This document shows, in pieces, positions 1 through 8,255 of a stretch of DNA of 64,000 bases (positions are counted from its first letter, which is position 1; each line of letters starts with the position of its first letter). The stretch covers positions 1,844,244 through 1,908,243 of the forward strand of contig NZ_LZNS01000001.1 in the NCBI RefSeq assembly GCF_001984575.1, written 5' to 3'. The stretch is from Streptomyces sp. MP131-18 (GTDB lineage Bacteria > Actinomycetota > Actinomycetes > Streptomycetales > Streptomycetaceae). A program made the translations under genes and the position numbers. A model generated the notes under the pieces. The model worked only from the letters and a program-made list of their open reading frames with translations. It was not told the origin of the DNA and made no database searches.

Positions 1-58
1 TCCAGGGGAAGACGCCCACCTTACGGCGCCGTCCACCGCCCCGGCCCCCCTGCCTACG

Positions 59-1114
59 ATGAACGGACACCGACAGCCGCCGGAGGCCCCGTTGACCGAT
101 CTCACCGCCTTCATCGCCGCACTCCCCAAGGCGGAGCTGCACGTCCACCACGTCGGTTCCGCCTCGCCGCGGATCGTCGCCGAGCTGGCGGCCCGGCACC
201 CGGACACGTCCGTGCCCAAGGACCCCGAGGCGCTGGCCGAGTACTTCACCTTCCGCGACTTCGCGCACTTCATCGAGCTGTACATCTCGGTCGTCGACCT
301 GATCAGGGAGGCCGAGGACATCCGGCTGCTCACCTACGAGGTGGCCCGCGACCTGGCCCGCCAGCAGGTCCGCTACGCCGAACTGACCGTCACCCCGCAC
401 ACGTCGGTGAAGCGCGGCATCCCGGACGTCGCGTTCATGGAGGCCATCGAGGACGCCCGCACCGCCGCCGAGCGCGACTTCGGCGTCGTGCTGCGCTGGT
501 GCTTCGACATCCCCGGCGAACTGGGCCTGCCCGCGGCCGAGGAGACCGCTCGGATGGCCTGCGAGCTGCGGCCCGAAGGACTCGTCGCCTTCGGCCTCGC
601 CGGGCCGGAGATCGGCTGGCCGCGCCCGCAGTTCAAGCCCTACTTCGACCGCGCCATCGCCGAGGGCCTGCACAGCGTGCCGCACGCTGGGGAGACCACG
701 GGCCCGGAGACGATCCGGGACGCGCTGACCGCGCTGCGCGCCGAGCGCATCGGCCACGGCATCAGCGCCGCGCGGGACCCGGAGCTGATGGCCCTCCTGG
801 CCGAGCGGGGCATCCCGCTGGAGGTCTGCCCCACCTCGAACGTCGCGACCAGGGCCGTGCCCTCCCTGGCGGAACACCCGCTCCCCGCCCTGGTCGCCGC
901 CGGCGTCACGGTGACGATCAACAGCGACGACCCGCCGATGTTCGGCACCGACCTCAACAACGAGTACGCCGTCGCCGCCCGCCTGCTCGGCCTGGACGCG
1001 GCGGGCGTCGCCGCGCTCGCGAAGAACGCGGTGGCCGCCTCGTTCCTCGACGGCACGGGCAAGGCCCGGCTGAACGAGGAAATCGACGCCCACCTCGCCG
1101 CATGGCCGGGGTGA
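59..1114 (+). CDS. Aminodeoxyfutalosine deaminase / adenosine deaminase family protein
   Basis: A 351-residue metal-dependent deaminase of the adenosine deaminase family. Visible metal and catalytic residues are H28 and H30 in ELHVHHVGS, H209 and E212 in VPHAGE, H233 in IGHG and D290/D291 in NSDDPP. The first motif reads HVHH rather than the usual HLHLDG of true adenosine deaminases. From family knowledge, the Streptomyces members with this motif (SCO5662, Sav2595) deaminate 6-amino-6-deoxyfutalosine in the futalosine route to menaquinone, so that substrate is preferred here by inference. The enzyme should be cytoplasmic. The ATG at 59 gives the longest form; a TTG at residue 12 is an alternative start. 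It overlaps the next gene slightly. Confidence 0.85.
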   Translation: MNGHRQPPEAPLTDLTAFIAALPKAELHVHHVGSASPRIVAELAARHPDTSVPKDPEALAEYFTFRDFAHFIELYISVVDLIREAEDIRLLTYEVARDLARQQVRYAELTVTPHTSVKRGIPDVAFMEAIEDARTAAERDFGVVLRWCFDIPGELGLPAAEETARMACELRPEGLVAFGLAGPEIGWPRPQFKPYFDRAIAEGLHSVPHAGETTGPETIRDALTALRAERIGHGISAARDPELMALLAERGIPLEVCPTSNVATRAVPSLAEHPLPALVAAGVTVTINSDDPPMFGTDLNNEYAVAARLLGLDAAGVAALAKNAVAASFLDGTGKARLNEEIDAHLAAWPG

Positions 1115-1797
1115 CCGCCGTCGCCCACCGCGGCGACCCGTACCTCGCGCGCGAGAACACCCTGGCCTCCTTCGCCTCGGCCATCGCCGCGGGCGCCGAC
1201 GCGATCGAGCTGGACGTGCGGCTGACCGCCGACGGCGTGCCGGTGGTGCTGCACGATCCGACGCTGGAGCGGCTGTGGGGCCACCGGGCCGCGGTGGCGG
1301 ACCGCACCGCGGCGGAGGTCGCCGCGCTGACCGGCGGCGGCGTGCCCACCCTCGCCGCCGCGCTGGCCGTCACCGCGCCCGTGCGCACCCTGATCGACCT
1401 GCCGGAACGTTCCCCCGCCCTCGCCGGGGCCGCCGTCGCCGCCGCCCGCGCGGCGGGCGCGGCGGACCGCGTGTACTACTGCGGGGACCCGGGCGCGCTC
1501 CGCGCGGTGCGCGCCGCCGACGGCTCCTCCGAGATCGCGCTCACCTGGAAACGCACCGGGCGCCCGCGCCCCTCGCTGCTCGCGGAGCTGCGGCCCCGCT
1601 GGCTCAATTACCGCTTCGGCCTGGTGACCAGGGACACGGTGGAACGGGCCGCGGCCGAGGGCTACGAGGTGGCCGCCTGGACGGCCGACAGCAGACGCAC
1701 CATGCGCCGGCTCGCCGCCCTCGGCGTCACCGCCATCACCACCAACCGCATCGCGACGCTGCGCGCCGTCCTGGCGGACGGCGCACGGCGCGGCTGA
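1102..1797 (+). CDS. Glycerophosphodiester phosphodiesterase
   Basis: A compact GDPD of about 231 residues that hydrolyses glycerophosphodiesters to glycerol-3-phosphate and an alcohol. The N-terminal metal-binding motif is visible (H9-R10-G, with E18-N19-T after it), followed by ELDVRLT with the acidic ligands (E36, D38) and the catalytic histidine in LHDPTL (H51). The C-terminal AWTADS and TTNR strands fit the TIM barrel. There is no signal peptide, so it is likely cytoplasmic. The start is uncertain: ATG at 1102 overlaps the deaminase by 13 bases, while GTG at 1111 would give a GTGA overlap with its stop. Either way the two genes are translationally coupled. Confidence 0.85.
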   Translation: MAGVTAVAHRGDPYLARENTLASFASAIAAGADAIELDVRLTADGVPVVLHDPTLERLWGHRAAVADRTAAEVAALTGGGVPTLAAALAVTAPVRTLIDLPERSPALAGAAVAAARAAGAADRVYYCGDPGALRAVRAADGSSEIALTWKRTGRPRPSLLAELRPRWLNYRFGLVTRDTVERAAAEGYEVAAWTADSRRTMRRLAALGVTAITTNRIATLRAVLADGARRG

Positions 1798-1832
1798 CGG
1801 AGCGGAAACGGCCGGCCCGGCCGACCCCGCCG

Positions 1833-3266
1833 CTACAGGGCGGTCATCACGTGCTTGACGCGCGTGTAGTCCTCCAGGCCGTACGCGGACAGGTCCTTGC
1901 CGTAACCGGACTTCTTGAACCCGCCGTGCGGCATCTCGCCCACCAGCGGGATATGCGTGTTCAGCCAGACGCAGCCGAAGTCCAGGGCCTTGGACATGCG
2001 CATCGCCCGGGCGTGGTCCCGGGTCCACACCGAGGAGGCGAGGCCGTACTCCACGCCGTTCGCGTGGGCGACGGCCTCCGCCTCGTCCGCGAACTTCTGC
2101 ACGGTGATGACCGGGCCGAAGACCTCCTGCTGGACGATCTCGTCGTCCTGCCGGCAGCCGGTGACGAGGGTCGGGGCGAAGAAGTAGCCCTCCTCGCCCA
2201 CCCGGTGGCCGCCGGTGAGGACGGTGGCGTGGGCCGGCAGCCGGTCGACGAAGCCGGCGACCTTCGCCAGGTGCGCCTCGCTGTTCAGCGGACCGTAGAA
2301 GCAGTCGGGGTCCGCGACGTCGCCCGTCCGCACCTCCGCCACGGCCTTGGTGAGCGCGTCGACGAACGCGTCGTGCACGGATTCGTGCACCAGCACCCTG
2401 GCCGCGGCCGTACAGTCCTGCCCGGCGTTGAAGAAGCCCGCGTCCCTGATCCCCTCGGCCGCCGCCGCGAGGTCGGCGTCCTCGAACACCACGCACGGCG
2501 CCTTGCCGCCCAGCTCCAGATGGACGCGCTTCAGATCCCTGGCGGCCGCGGCTGCCACCTCCGTGCCGGCCCGCACGGAGCCGGTGATCGACACCATCGC
2601 CGGGGTGGGGTGCTCCACCATCAGCCGGCCGGTGTCCCGGTCCCCGCAGACCACGTTGAACACGCCGGGCGGCAGGATCTCGCCCATCAGCCCGGCCACG
2701 TAGGCGGTGGACGCCGGCGTGGTGTCCGAGGGCTTGAGCACCACCGTGTTGCCCGCGGCCAGCGCCGGGGCGAACTTCCACACGGCCATCATCACCGGGT
2801 AGTTCCACGGGGTGACCTGGGCGCAGACCCCGATCGGCTCGCGCCGCACGAAGGAGGTCAGGCCCGCCATGTACTCGCCGGCCGACTTGCCCTCCAGCAT
2901 CCGGGCGGCGCCCGCGAAGAAGCGGATCTGCTCCAGCATCGGCGGCAGTTCCTCCTGGCGCGTCAGCTCCAGGGGCTTGCCGGTGTCGCGGCACTCGACG
3001 TCCAGCAGCTCGTCCGCGTGCGCCTCGAAGGCGTCCGCGATCTTCAGCAGCGCCAGCTGCCTGGTCGCCGGCGTCGCGTCCCGCCAGGCGGGGAACGCGG
3101 CCTCGGCGGCGGCCATGGCGGCGTCCACGTCGGCCGCACCCGACAGGGGCGCCGTGCCGTACGGCCGGCCGCTCGCCGGGTCCACCACCTCCATCGTCCG
3201 CCCGTCCACGGCGTCGCGGTACTCCCCGTCGATGTAGTTGCGCAAACGGCGCGGCTCGGTGGTCAC
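1833..3266 (-). CDS. NAD(P)-dependent aldehyde dehydrogenase, aminobutyraldehyde dehydrogenase-like
   Basis: A 477-residue aldehyde dehydrogenase of full family length. The oxyanion asparagine is N155 (TPWNYP), the cofactor lysine K178 (LKPSD), the general base E251 (LELGGKAP) and the nucleophile C285 (NAGQDC). GSVRAGTEV is the Rossmann glycine motif. The GQDCTAA context and C-terminal HGGFKKSGYGKDLS resemble gamma-aminobutyraldehyde or betaine aldehyde dehydrogenases, which act in polyamine breakdown or osmolyte synthesis; the substrate is inferred from family resemblance only. The gene stands alone, transcribed away from the ABC transporter pair. The usual Streptomyces neighbours of this gene, a polyamine-related group, are not present here. 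Confidence 0.85.
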   Translation of the reverse strand: MTTEPRRLRNYIDGEYRDAVDGRTMEVVDPASGRPYGTAPLSGAADVDAAMAAAEAAFPAWRDATPATRQLALLKIADAFEAHADELLDVECRDTGKPLELTRQEELPPMLEQIRFFAGAARMLEGKSAGEYMAGLTSFVRREPIGVCAQVTPWNYPVMMAVWKFAPALAAGNTVVLKPSDTTPASTAYVAGLMGEILPPGVFNVVCGDRDTGRLMVEHPTPAMVSITGSVRAGTEVAAAAARDLKRVHLELGGKAPCVVFEDADLAAAAEGIRDAGFFNAGQDCTAAARVLVHESVHDAFVDALTKAVAEVRTGDVADPDCFYGPLNSEAHLAKVAGFVDRLPAHATVLTGGHRVGEEGYFFAPTLVTGCRQDDEIVQQEVFGPVITVQKFADEAEAVAHANGVEYGLASSVWTRDHARAMRMSKALDFGCVWLNTHIPLVGEMPHGGFKKSGYGKDLSAYGLEDYTRVKHVMTAL

Positions 3267-3605
3267 GGCACCCTCCTGCCTTCCCGGTCCGGTCTTCTGC
3301 GGGCCTTCCGGCTATGCAGCCTATGCCCAGGGGGCTGCCGCACAACACCGCCTCGAACGACAGATCCGCCGCTCGCGGCTGCCCCAGCCCGGAAAAACAG
3401 CGCCTCTACCTCAGGATCAGCGCATTTCTTACGCCGCCGGGCCGGGGGGGTGCACCGTTCGGAGGATTCTTCGGACTACTCGCCGAGTCGGCGGGCACCG
3501 GCCCGCGGCGCCGTGTCACGGTGCCGAGTGGCTGTGACCGTTTCCCCGGCCGTTCGTTCACCCGGCCGGAGGAGTCACCACGATACGAGCGGAGGTGCCG
3601 CAGAC
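3267..3605. promoter_or_regulatory. Divergent intergenic region with an inverted repeat
   Basis: This 339-base spacer separates the divergent aldehyde dehydrogenase and ABC transporter genes, so it must hold promoters for both. I see no gene in it. An imperfect inverted repeat at 3506-3526 (CGGCGCCGT, GTC, ACGGTGCCG; one mismatch) lies about 80 bases before the transporter ATG and could be an operator or hairpin. A good ribosome binding site (GGAGGTG) precedes the ATG at 3606. I could not pick a convincing -35/-10 pair. Confidence 0.4.
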
Positions 3606-4313
3606 ATGGCCCCACCCGACAACGACGTGCTCTGGGCGCGCGACGTGCACTACGCCCACAACGGCTCACCCGCCCTGCTCGGAGTCTCCCTCGGCATCCG
3701 GCAGGGCGAGATCATCGCCGTCACCGGCCCCCGCGGCTCGGGGAAGTCCACCCTGCTCGGCTGCCTCTCCGGCCAGCTGGTGCCGGGGCGCGGGGAAGTC
3801 TGGTTCAACAGCATGCCCGTCCACACCCTCACCGCCACCTCGCGCGAGCGGCTGCGCCGCGACCGGTTCGGCTGGGTCGGGGACACCCCGCAGCTGGTCG
3901 CCGAGCTGACGGCCTGGGAGAACGCGGCGCTGCCGCTGCTGCTCGCGGGCACCGGGCACCGCAAGGCCCGCCGCACCGCCCTGGAGTGGCTCGACCGGCT
4001 CGACGTCGGCGACTGCGCCCGCAAACGCCCCGCCGCGCTGCTCCAGGCGCAGCGGCAGCGCGTCGCCATCGCGCGGGCCCTGGTGCACCAGCCGGACGTG
4101 CTGTTCGCGGACGAGCCGACCGCGCCGCTGCACCGCGCCGACCGGGCGCAGGCGCTGCGCACCCTCACCACCGCGGGCCGCTCGCACAGCATCACCGTCG
4201 TACTCGCCACCCACGACACCGAGGTGTCCACCCTGGCGGACCGCACGCTCACCCTCGTCGACGGCCGCGAGGCCGGCGCGGCGAACGAAGCCGCATGCTC
4301 ACTCTCCGCCTAG
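3606..4313 (+). CDS. ABC transporter ATP-binding protein with degenerate signature motif
   Basis: A 235-residue ATPase of the LolD/MacB-like class. Walker A is intact (GPRGSGKST, residues 41-49), the Q-loop glutamine is Q96, Walker B is DVLFADEP ending in E170 and the switch histidine is H203. The signature motif, normally LSGGQ, reads LLQAQ (145-149), and the D-loop, normally SALD, reads APLH (173-176). These are the residues that meet ATP across the dimer, so hydrolysis may be weak or altered (inference). The start is chosen at ATG 3606 behind a strong GGAGGTG site. It overlaps the next gene, a membrane protein, by 19 bases, which indicates one complex. The substrate is unknown. Confidence 0.85.
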   Translation: MAPPDNDVLWARDVHYAHNGSPALLGVSLGIRQGEIIAVTGPRGSGKSTLLGCLSGQLVPGRGEVWFNSMPVHTLTATSRERLRRDRFGWVGDTPQLVAELTAWENAALPLLLAGTGHRKARRTALEWLDRLDVGDCARKRPAALLQAQRQRVAIARALVHQPDVLFADEPTAPLHRADRAQALRTLTTAGRSHSITVVLATHDTEVSTLADRTLTLVDGREAGAANEAACSLSA

Positions 4314-5467
4314 CCCGCGGCGCCCAGCCGCTGGCCCTGTGCCGCAGGCTGCTGCTGGCCGGGGCCGCGGCGGGCGTCGGTTTCCTGCTGCTGGCCGCGC
4401 TGGCGTACGCCACCGCCCACCCGGGCGGCGGCCGGTCCGCGTGGCTGCGCCTCGCCTGGTGCGCGGTGCCGCTGGCCGCGACGGTCCAGCTGGCCGTCGC
4501 GGTGGCCAGGGCCGATCCGGCGGCGCGGCCCCGTTCCGGACTCGACATGGCGGGCATGGGCCCCGCCCGGGTCCCCCTGCTCGCGGCGGCCTCCACCGCG
4601 ATCGCCGGGCTGCTGGGCAGCGCGCTCACGCTGCTGGTCTTCCTGCATCTGCGCGGCTCCGGTTCCGGCCTGCCGCTGGACGGCGCGGCGGGCGACGCCC
4701 TGGCCGCCGAACGGCCGCTGCCGGTCGGTGCGGCCCTCACGCTGCTGGCCGTGGCGCCCGCGGCCGCGGCCGCGGCCAGCGGCCTCGCGCTGCGCCGCGG
4801 CACGGCCGCGCCGCGGCGGCGGGCCGCGGAGGAGCCCGCTCGGGCCGCACCCGCGCTGCCGCCCGCGGGGCTGCCCTGGGGCACCGCGCTGACCGGGGCG
4901 GGGATCGCGCTGTGCGGATACGGAGGGAACGACGCGCGGGACGGCGCCGCGGAGGGCTGGCTGCCGCTGCCCGGGGTGCTCGGCGGCACCGCGCCGGGCG
5001 TGGTCGGCGGCTGGCTGCTGATCGCGGCCGGAATCGTGCTGGCCGCGCCCGGCCTGGTGTACCTGTGCGGGCGGCTGCTGTGCGGCGGGCGGCCCGGCGT
5101 ACTGCGGCTGCTGGCGGGGCGCACGTTGCAGGGCGAGGCGCGCAGGCTCGGCTGTCCGCTCGGCGCGCTGTGCGCCGCGTCCGCCACGCTGCTCGCCGCG
5201 CTCGAACTGGACGGGCTGCGGGAGTTCGGGCCCCTCGGGGCGCTGGGCACCGGCGTGGTGCTGGCCTGCGCGCTCGGCACGGTGGCCACCGTCGCCGACA
5301 CGGCGCGGGCGGACCGCAGGTCCGCCACCGCGGCGCTGGCGCGCCTCGGCGCGCCGCGCACGCTGCTGCGCGGGGCCGCGATGCTGCGGGCGGCGACGCT
5401 GCTCGGGGTACTGGTGCCGCTGACCTGGCTGGCCGCCTACCTGATCGCGCTGCCCGCGGGGCAGTGA
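4295..5467 (+). CDS. Membrane protein, presumed permease partner of the ABC ATPase
   Basis: A 390-residue, very alanine- and leucine-rich integral membrane protein. Hydrophobic segments are visible near residues 15-40, 50-65, 85-115, 140-160, 195-205, 235-260, 290-310, 320-335 and 360-385. A segment with arginine- and alanine-rich charge (about 165-190) would be a cytoplasmic loop. The arrangement recalls a worn FtsX/MacB-type permease: no clear FtsX domain or large extracytoplasmic domain is recognisable. The ATG at 4295 lies inside the ATPase gene, so expression is coupled. The partner ATPase has broken motifs, so the pair may have evolved together for a non-standard job. Assignment as a permease rests on context. 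Confidence 0.65.
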   Translation: MLTLRLARGAQPLALCRRLLLAGAAAGVGFLLLAALAYATAHPGGGRSAWLRLAWCAVPLAATVQLAVAVARADPAARPRSGLDMAGMGPARVPLLAAASTAIAGLLGSALTLLVFLHLRGSGSGLPLDGAAGDALAAERPLPVGAALTLLAVAPAAAAAASGLALRRGTAAPRRRAAEEPARAAPALPPAGLPWGTALTGAGIALCGYGGNDARDGAAEGWLPLPGVLGGTAPGVVGGWLLIAAGIVLAAPGLVYLCGRLLCGGRPGVLRLLAGRTLQGEARRLGCPLGALCAASATLLAALELDGLREFGPLGALGTGVVLACALGTVATVADTARADRRSATAALARLGAPRTLLRGAAMLRAATLLGVLVPLTWLAAYLIALPAGQ

Positions 5468-5469
5468 GC

Positions 5470-5521
5470 GGACCGCGGCCCGGCCCCCGCCGGGGAGGCT
5501 CCGGGGGCCGGGCCGCGGTCC
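5470..5521. terminator. Strong bidirectional terminator
   Basis: A perfect 20-base-pair inverted repeat: left arm 5470-5489, 12-base loop, right arm 5502-5521. It begins two bases after the membrane protein stop codon and ends seven bases before the stop of the convergent gene. There is no T tract, as is common for Streptomyces terminators. Its position between convergent genes suggests that it ends transcription from both sides. Confidence 0.85.
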
Positions 5522-5528
5522 GGCCGGG

Positions 5529-7088
5529 TCAGGGCAAGGCATGGAAGGCGGGGAAGTCCGCCTCCGCGATGCCGCCCCGGCCGACCTTGAGGGGAACGAC
5601 CGGCACGCCGACGACGCCGCGCGGCAGGTCGACGCGCGCCAGGTAGAGCCCCGGGTCGACGTGGGCGAAGCCGAACCACCCGGAGCCGTCGGCGCGCAGG
5701 GTCCGCTCCCCGCCCGCGGCGAAGATCGGGGTGAGGGTGACCTCCGCGCCGTCCAGCGGGGTGCCGTCACGCAGCGTCAGGGCGCCCGTGATGTGCCCCT
5801 CCTCGGGCGCCTCCTTCCACGGCATCCCGGGCACGGCGGCCCGTTCGGCGAACGGCGCGTCCGGCCCGTTCGTCAACGCCTCGGCCAGCCGGTCCTGTTC
5901 GGCCTCGCGGCCCTGCTCGGGCACGTCCATGCTGGGGTTGGCGTAGGAGTAACCGCTCCACCCGGCCGCGGTGTTGCCCGCGGCGGTGGGGGCGAGGGCG
6001 AGGTTGGCCTGCCGGACGCTGTCGGAGACCGAGTTGAGGTAGAGCGCGGGCCCGTTGACGGCCTGGCGGTCGCCCTGGCTGTCGGCCAGGAACTCCGACC
6101 ACTCGGCGTACATCCGCGCCTGGTCCTGGTCCCAGTCGCGCTTGTAGTTCATGGCCACCACCGTGTCCATGATTCCCTCGTCCAGCCAGCCGGCCCAGTC
6201 CTGGAGTACTTCGCGGTAGGTGCGGGTGGTCTCCCAGCCACCGGTGGTCTGCGGGCCGAAACCGTAGGTGATGGCGTCCATCGACAGCCTGACCTGCGGG
6301 TCGGTCTCCCATATGCCCAGGTAGATGCGGCGCACGAGGCCGGTCACCTGGTCGCGCCGCCAGTCGCTCCACTGCTGGTCCGCCGGCTCGGGAACGTCGG
6401 TGCGGCCGGTCGCCCGCTGGAAGCGCTCCACCGAGACCTCGTTGTACCCCCAGTCGCTGTGGGTGGTCTGCGCGCTGCCGTCGGGGTAGCGGATGTAGTC
6501 GAGGTTGATGCCGTCCACGTCGTACTCGCGCACGATGCTCCGGATCGCGGACACGATGTACTCGACGGCGTCCGGGTGCCCGGGGTCGACGTAGGCGTTC
6601 GCGCCGACCAGCTCGGTCCCGTCCGCCTTCCGGTTCAGCCAGCGGTCGGCGCCGGTCGCGGACGGGCCGTGCCGGTTGAAGACGTGGTCCGCGGAGCGCG
6701 GCGGCGTCGTGCTGTTCCACATGGTGTTGACGTTGACCCAGGCGTGCACTTCGAGACCGGCCGCGTGGGCCTGCGCGATGACCTCGTCCAGCGGGTCGTA
6801 GGGGGCGGGGTCGACGGCGGCGTCGGTGCGCGGGTACTGGGCACGGTTGCAGAAGCAGTCGTAACGGCGGGCGGTCTGCACGATGAGCGCGTTGGCGTTG
6901 ACGGCGAGCGCGTCGTCGATGAGCGTGCTGACCTGATCCGGCGTGTAGATGCCCTCGTTGAAGGCGTCGACCCAGTAACTGCGCCACTGTTCTGGCGGAT
7001 TGTCCTCGGCCTGGGCCGGCCCTGCGGTGGCGAGACCGCCGCAGAGCAGACCCAGGCAGGCGAGCAGGATGGGCAGGAACCGTCTCAT
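5529..7088 (-). CDS. Secreted family-10-like glycosyl hydrolase (GHL10/DUF187)
   Basis: A 519-residue exported protein. The signal peptide covers about residues 1-27 (basic MRR start, hydrophobic core, cleavage after GPAQA). The body is a TIM-barrel of the GHL10 family, shown by WVDAFNEGIYTP, AHAAGLEVHAWVN and INLDYIRYPDG, a family tied to polysaccharide or peptidoglycan-related turnover although few members are characterised. From about residue 435 a small carboxypeptidase-regulatory-like beta-sandwich follows (GALTLRDGTPLDGAEVTL), which often acts as a carbohydrate-binding or spacer domain. It stands alone with a terminator just behind it. The substrate cannot be read from the sequence. Confidence 0.8.
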   Translation of the reverse strand: MRRFLPILLACLGLLCGGLATAGPAQAEDNPPEQWRSYWVDAFNEGIYTPDQVSTLIDDALAVNANALIVQTARRYDCFCNRAQYPRTDAAVDPAPYDPLDEVIAQAHAAGLEVHAWVNVNTMWNSTTPPRSADHVFNRHGPSATGADRWLNRKADGTELVGANAYVDPGHPDAVEYIVSAIRSIVREYDVDGINLDYIRYPDGSAQTTHSDWGYNEVSVERFQRATGRTDVPEPADQQWSDWRRDQVTGLVRRIYLGIWETDPQVRLSMDAITYGFGPQTTGGWETTRTYREVLQDWAGWLDEGIMDTVVAMNYKRDWDQDQARMYAEWSEFLADSQGDRQAVNGPALYLNSVSDSVRQANLALAPTAAGNTAAGWSGYSYANPSMDVPEQGREAEQDRLAEALTNGPDAPFAERAAVPGMPWKEAPEEGHITGALTLRDGTPLDGAEVTLTPIFAAGGERTLRADGSGWFGFAHVDPGLYLARVDLPRGVVGVPVVPLKVGRGGIAEADFPAFHALP

Positions 7089-7166
7089 ACGGGTCCCTCC
7101 GGGGGGAGTTGGTGGCTGCGGCCGATAATTTACTTCGCCGCCGCCGCCCCGCCTAGACGAAAACTT

Positions 7167-8255
7167 TCATCTTTTCTCCCGGCTTCCGCTTTTCTCCCGG
7201 CTTCCGCCCGCAAGTGAGGGTCCGGCAGTGTCCGGGCCGGCCGGCAGGGTCACCACCTCGGCCGCGTCGAAGCCCACCCGCACGGTCTCCCCCTCCTCGG
7301 GCGCCGCCCGCAGCGGGCAGGCGGCCTCCAGCTCGGGACCGCGTTCGGGCGCCAGGTGCAGCAACACGTGGTCGCCGCGGAAGGTCCGCGCCCGCACCGC
7401 GGCGGGCAGCGGCCCGCCGAGGCGGACCCCCGAGGGCCGGATCAGCACCCGGCACGGGCCCGGCGGGGTGCCCTCGGGCACCGGCACGGGCCCCCACGGG
7501 GTGTCGGCCCGGCCGTCCGGCCGCACGGTGGCCGCGGCCACGTTGCGGAAGCCGAGGAAACGGGCCACGAACGCGTCGGCGGGCCGCCGCCACACCTCGA
7601 CCGGGCTGCCCGCCTGCGCGATCCGCCCCTCGCGCATCACGACCACCCGGTCGGCGAGCGCGAACGCCTCGCCCTGGTCGTGGGTGACGGCGAGCACGGT
7701 GGTGCCGAGGCCGCGGAGCAACTGCCGCAGCTCCACCGCGAGCCGCTCGCGCAGGTCGCGGTCGAGCTGGCCGAGCGGCTCGTCCAGCATCAGCAGCCGG
7801 GGGCGCGGCGCCAGCGCGCGGGCCAGCGCGACCCGTTGCTGCTCCCCGCCGGAGAGGCCGGCGACGGGCCGCCGTTCGGCGCCAGGCAGCCCGACCAGGT
7901 CGAGGAGTTCGGCGACGCGGCGGCGCGCCTCACCCGCGGGGACCCGGTGCATGCGCAGCCCGAACGCGATGTTGCCGCCGACGTCCCGCTGCGGGAAGAG
8001 CTGGTGGTCCTGGAACATCAGGCCGACGCCGCGCCGGTGCGGCGGCACGCCCGCCTGGTCCCGGCCGGCCAGGTGGACCGTTCCGGCATCGGCCGCGGTC
8101 AGGCCCGCCACCACGCGCAGCAGCGTGGACTTGCCACTGCCGCTCGGGCCGAGCACGCACACCGTCTCGTGTGCGTCGACGCGCAGGTCCACCGCGTCGA
8201 GCGCGGTGCGCGCGCCGTAGGCGACGCGGACTCCGGACAGTTCGAGCAGGGACAT
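7167..8255 (-). CDS. thiQ: Thiamine ABC transporter ATP-binding protein
   Basis: A 362-residue ABC ATPase energising thiamine uptake. Walker A is GPSGSGKST, the Q-loop lies in MFQDHQLFP, the signature LSGGEQQRVALARAL is complete, Walker B is LLMLDEP and the H-loop is VTHDQGEA. After residue 240 a TOBE-like domain follows, longer than in E. coli ThiQ and more like the iron/spermidine-type ATPases. The ATG at 8255 shares its A with the stop of the permease gene (ATGA). Thiamine specificity is inferred from the TPP riboswitch ahead of the operon. The last residues repeat SGSREK twice because of an 18-base tandem duplication. Confidence 0.85.
   Translation of the reverse strand: MSLLELSGVRVAYGARTALDAVDLRVDAHETVCVLGPSGSGKSTLLRVVAGLTAADAGTVHLAGRDQAGVPPHRRGVGLMFQDHQLFPQRDVGGNIAFGLRMHRVPAGEARRRVAELLDLVGLPGAERRPVAGLSGGEQQRVALARALAPRPRLLMLDEPLGQLDRDLRERLAVELRQLLRGLGTTVLAVTHDQGEAFALADRVVVMREGRIAQAGSPVEVWRRPADAFVARFLGFRNVAAATVRPDGRADTPWGPVPVPEGTPPGPCRVLIRPSGVRLGGPLPAAVRARTFRGDHVLLHLAPERGPELEAACPLRAAPEEGETVRVGFDAAEVVTLPAGPDTAGPSLAGGSREKSGSREKR
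7171..7206. repeat. Perfect 18-base tandem duplication at the thiQ 3' end
   Basis: The unit CTTTTCTCCCGGCTTCCG occurs twice back to back (7171-7188 and 7189-7206). It lies in the last codons of the transporter ATPase gene on the minus strand and duplicates a six-residue segment, SGSREK. This looks like a recent replication slippage event with no frame disruption. Confidence 0.9.

Noticed and set aside
640..3348. A 902-codon minus-strand open frame
   Set aside because: It is antisense or out of frame to the deaminase, phosphodiesterase and aldehyde dehydrogenase genes, each supported by catalytic motifs; long frames arise from GC bias.
1275..4313. A very long plus-strand frame preceding the ABC ATPase
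   Set aside because: Only its last 235 codons are real; ATG 3606 has a strong ribosome binding site.
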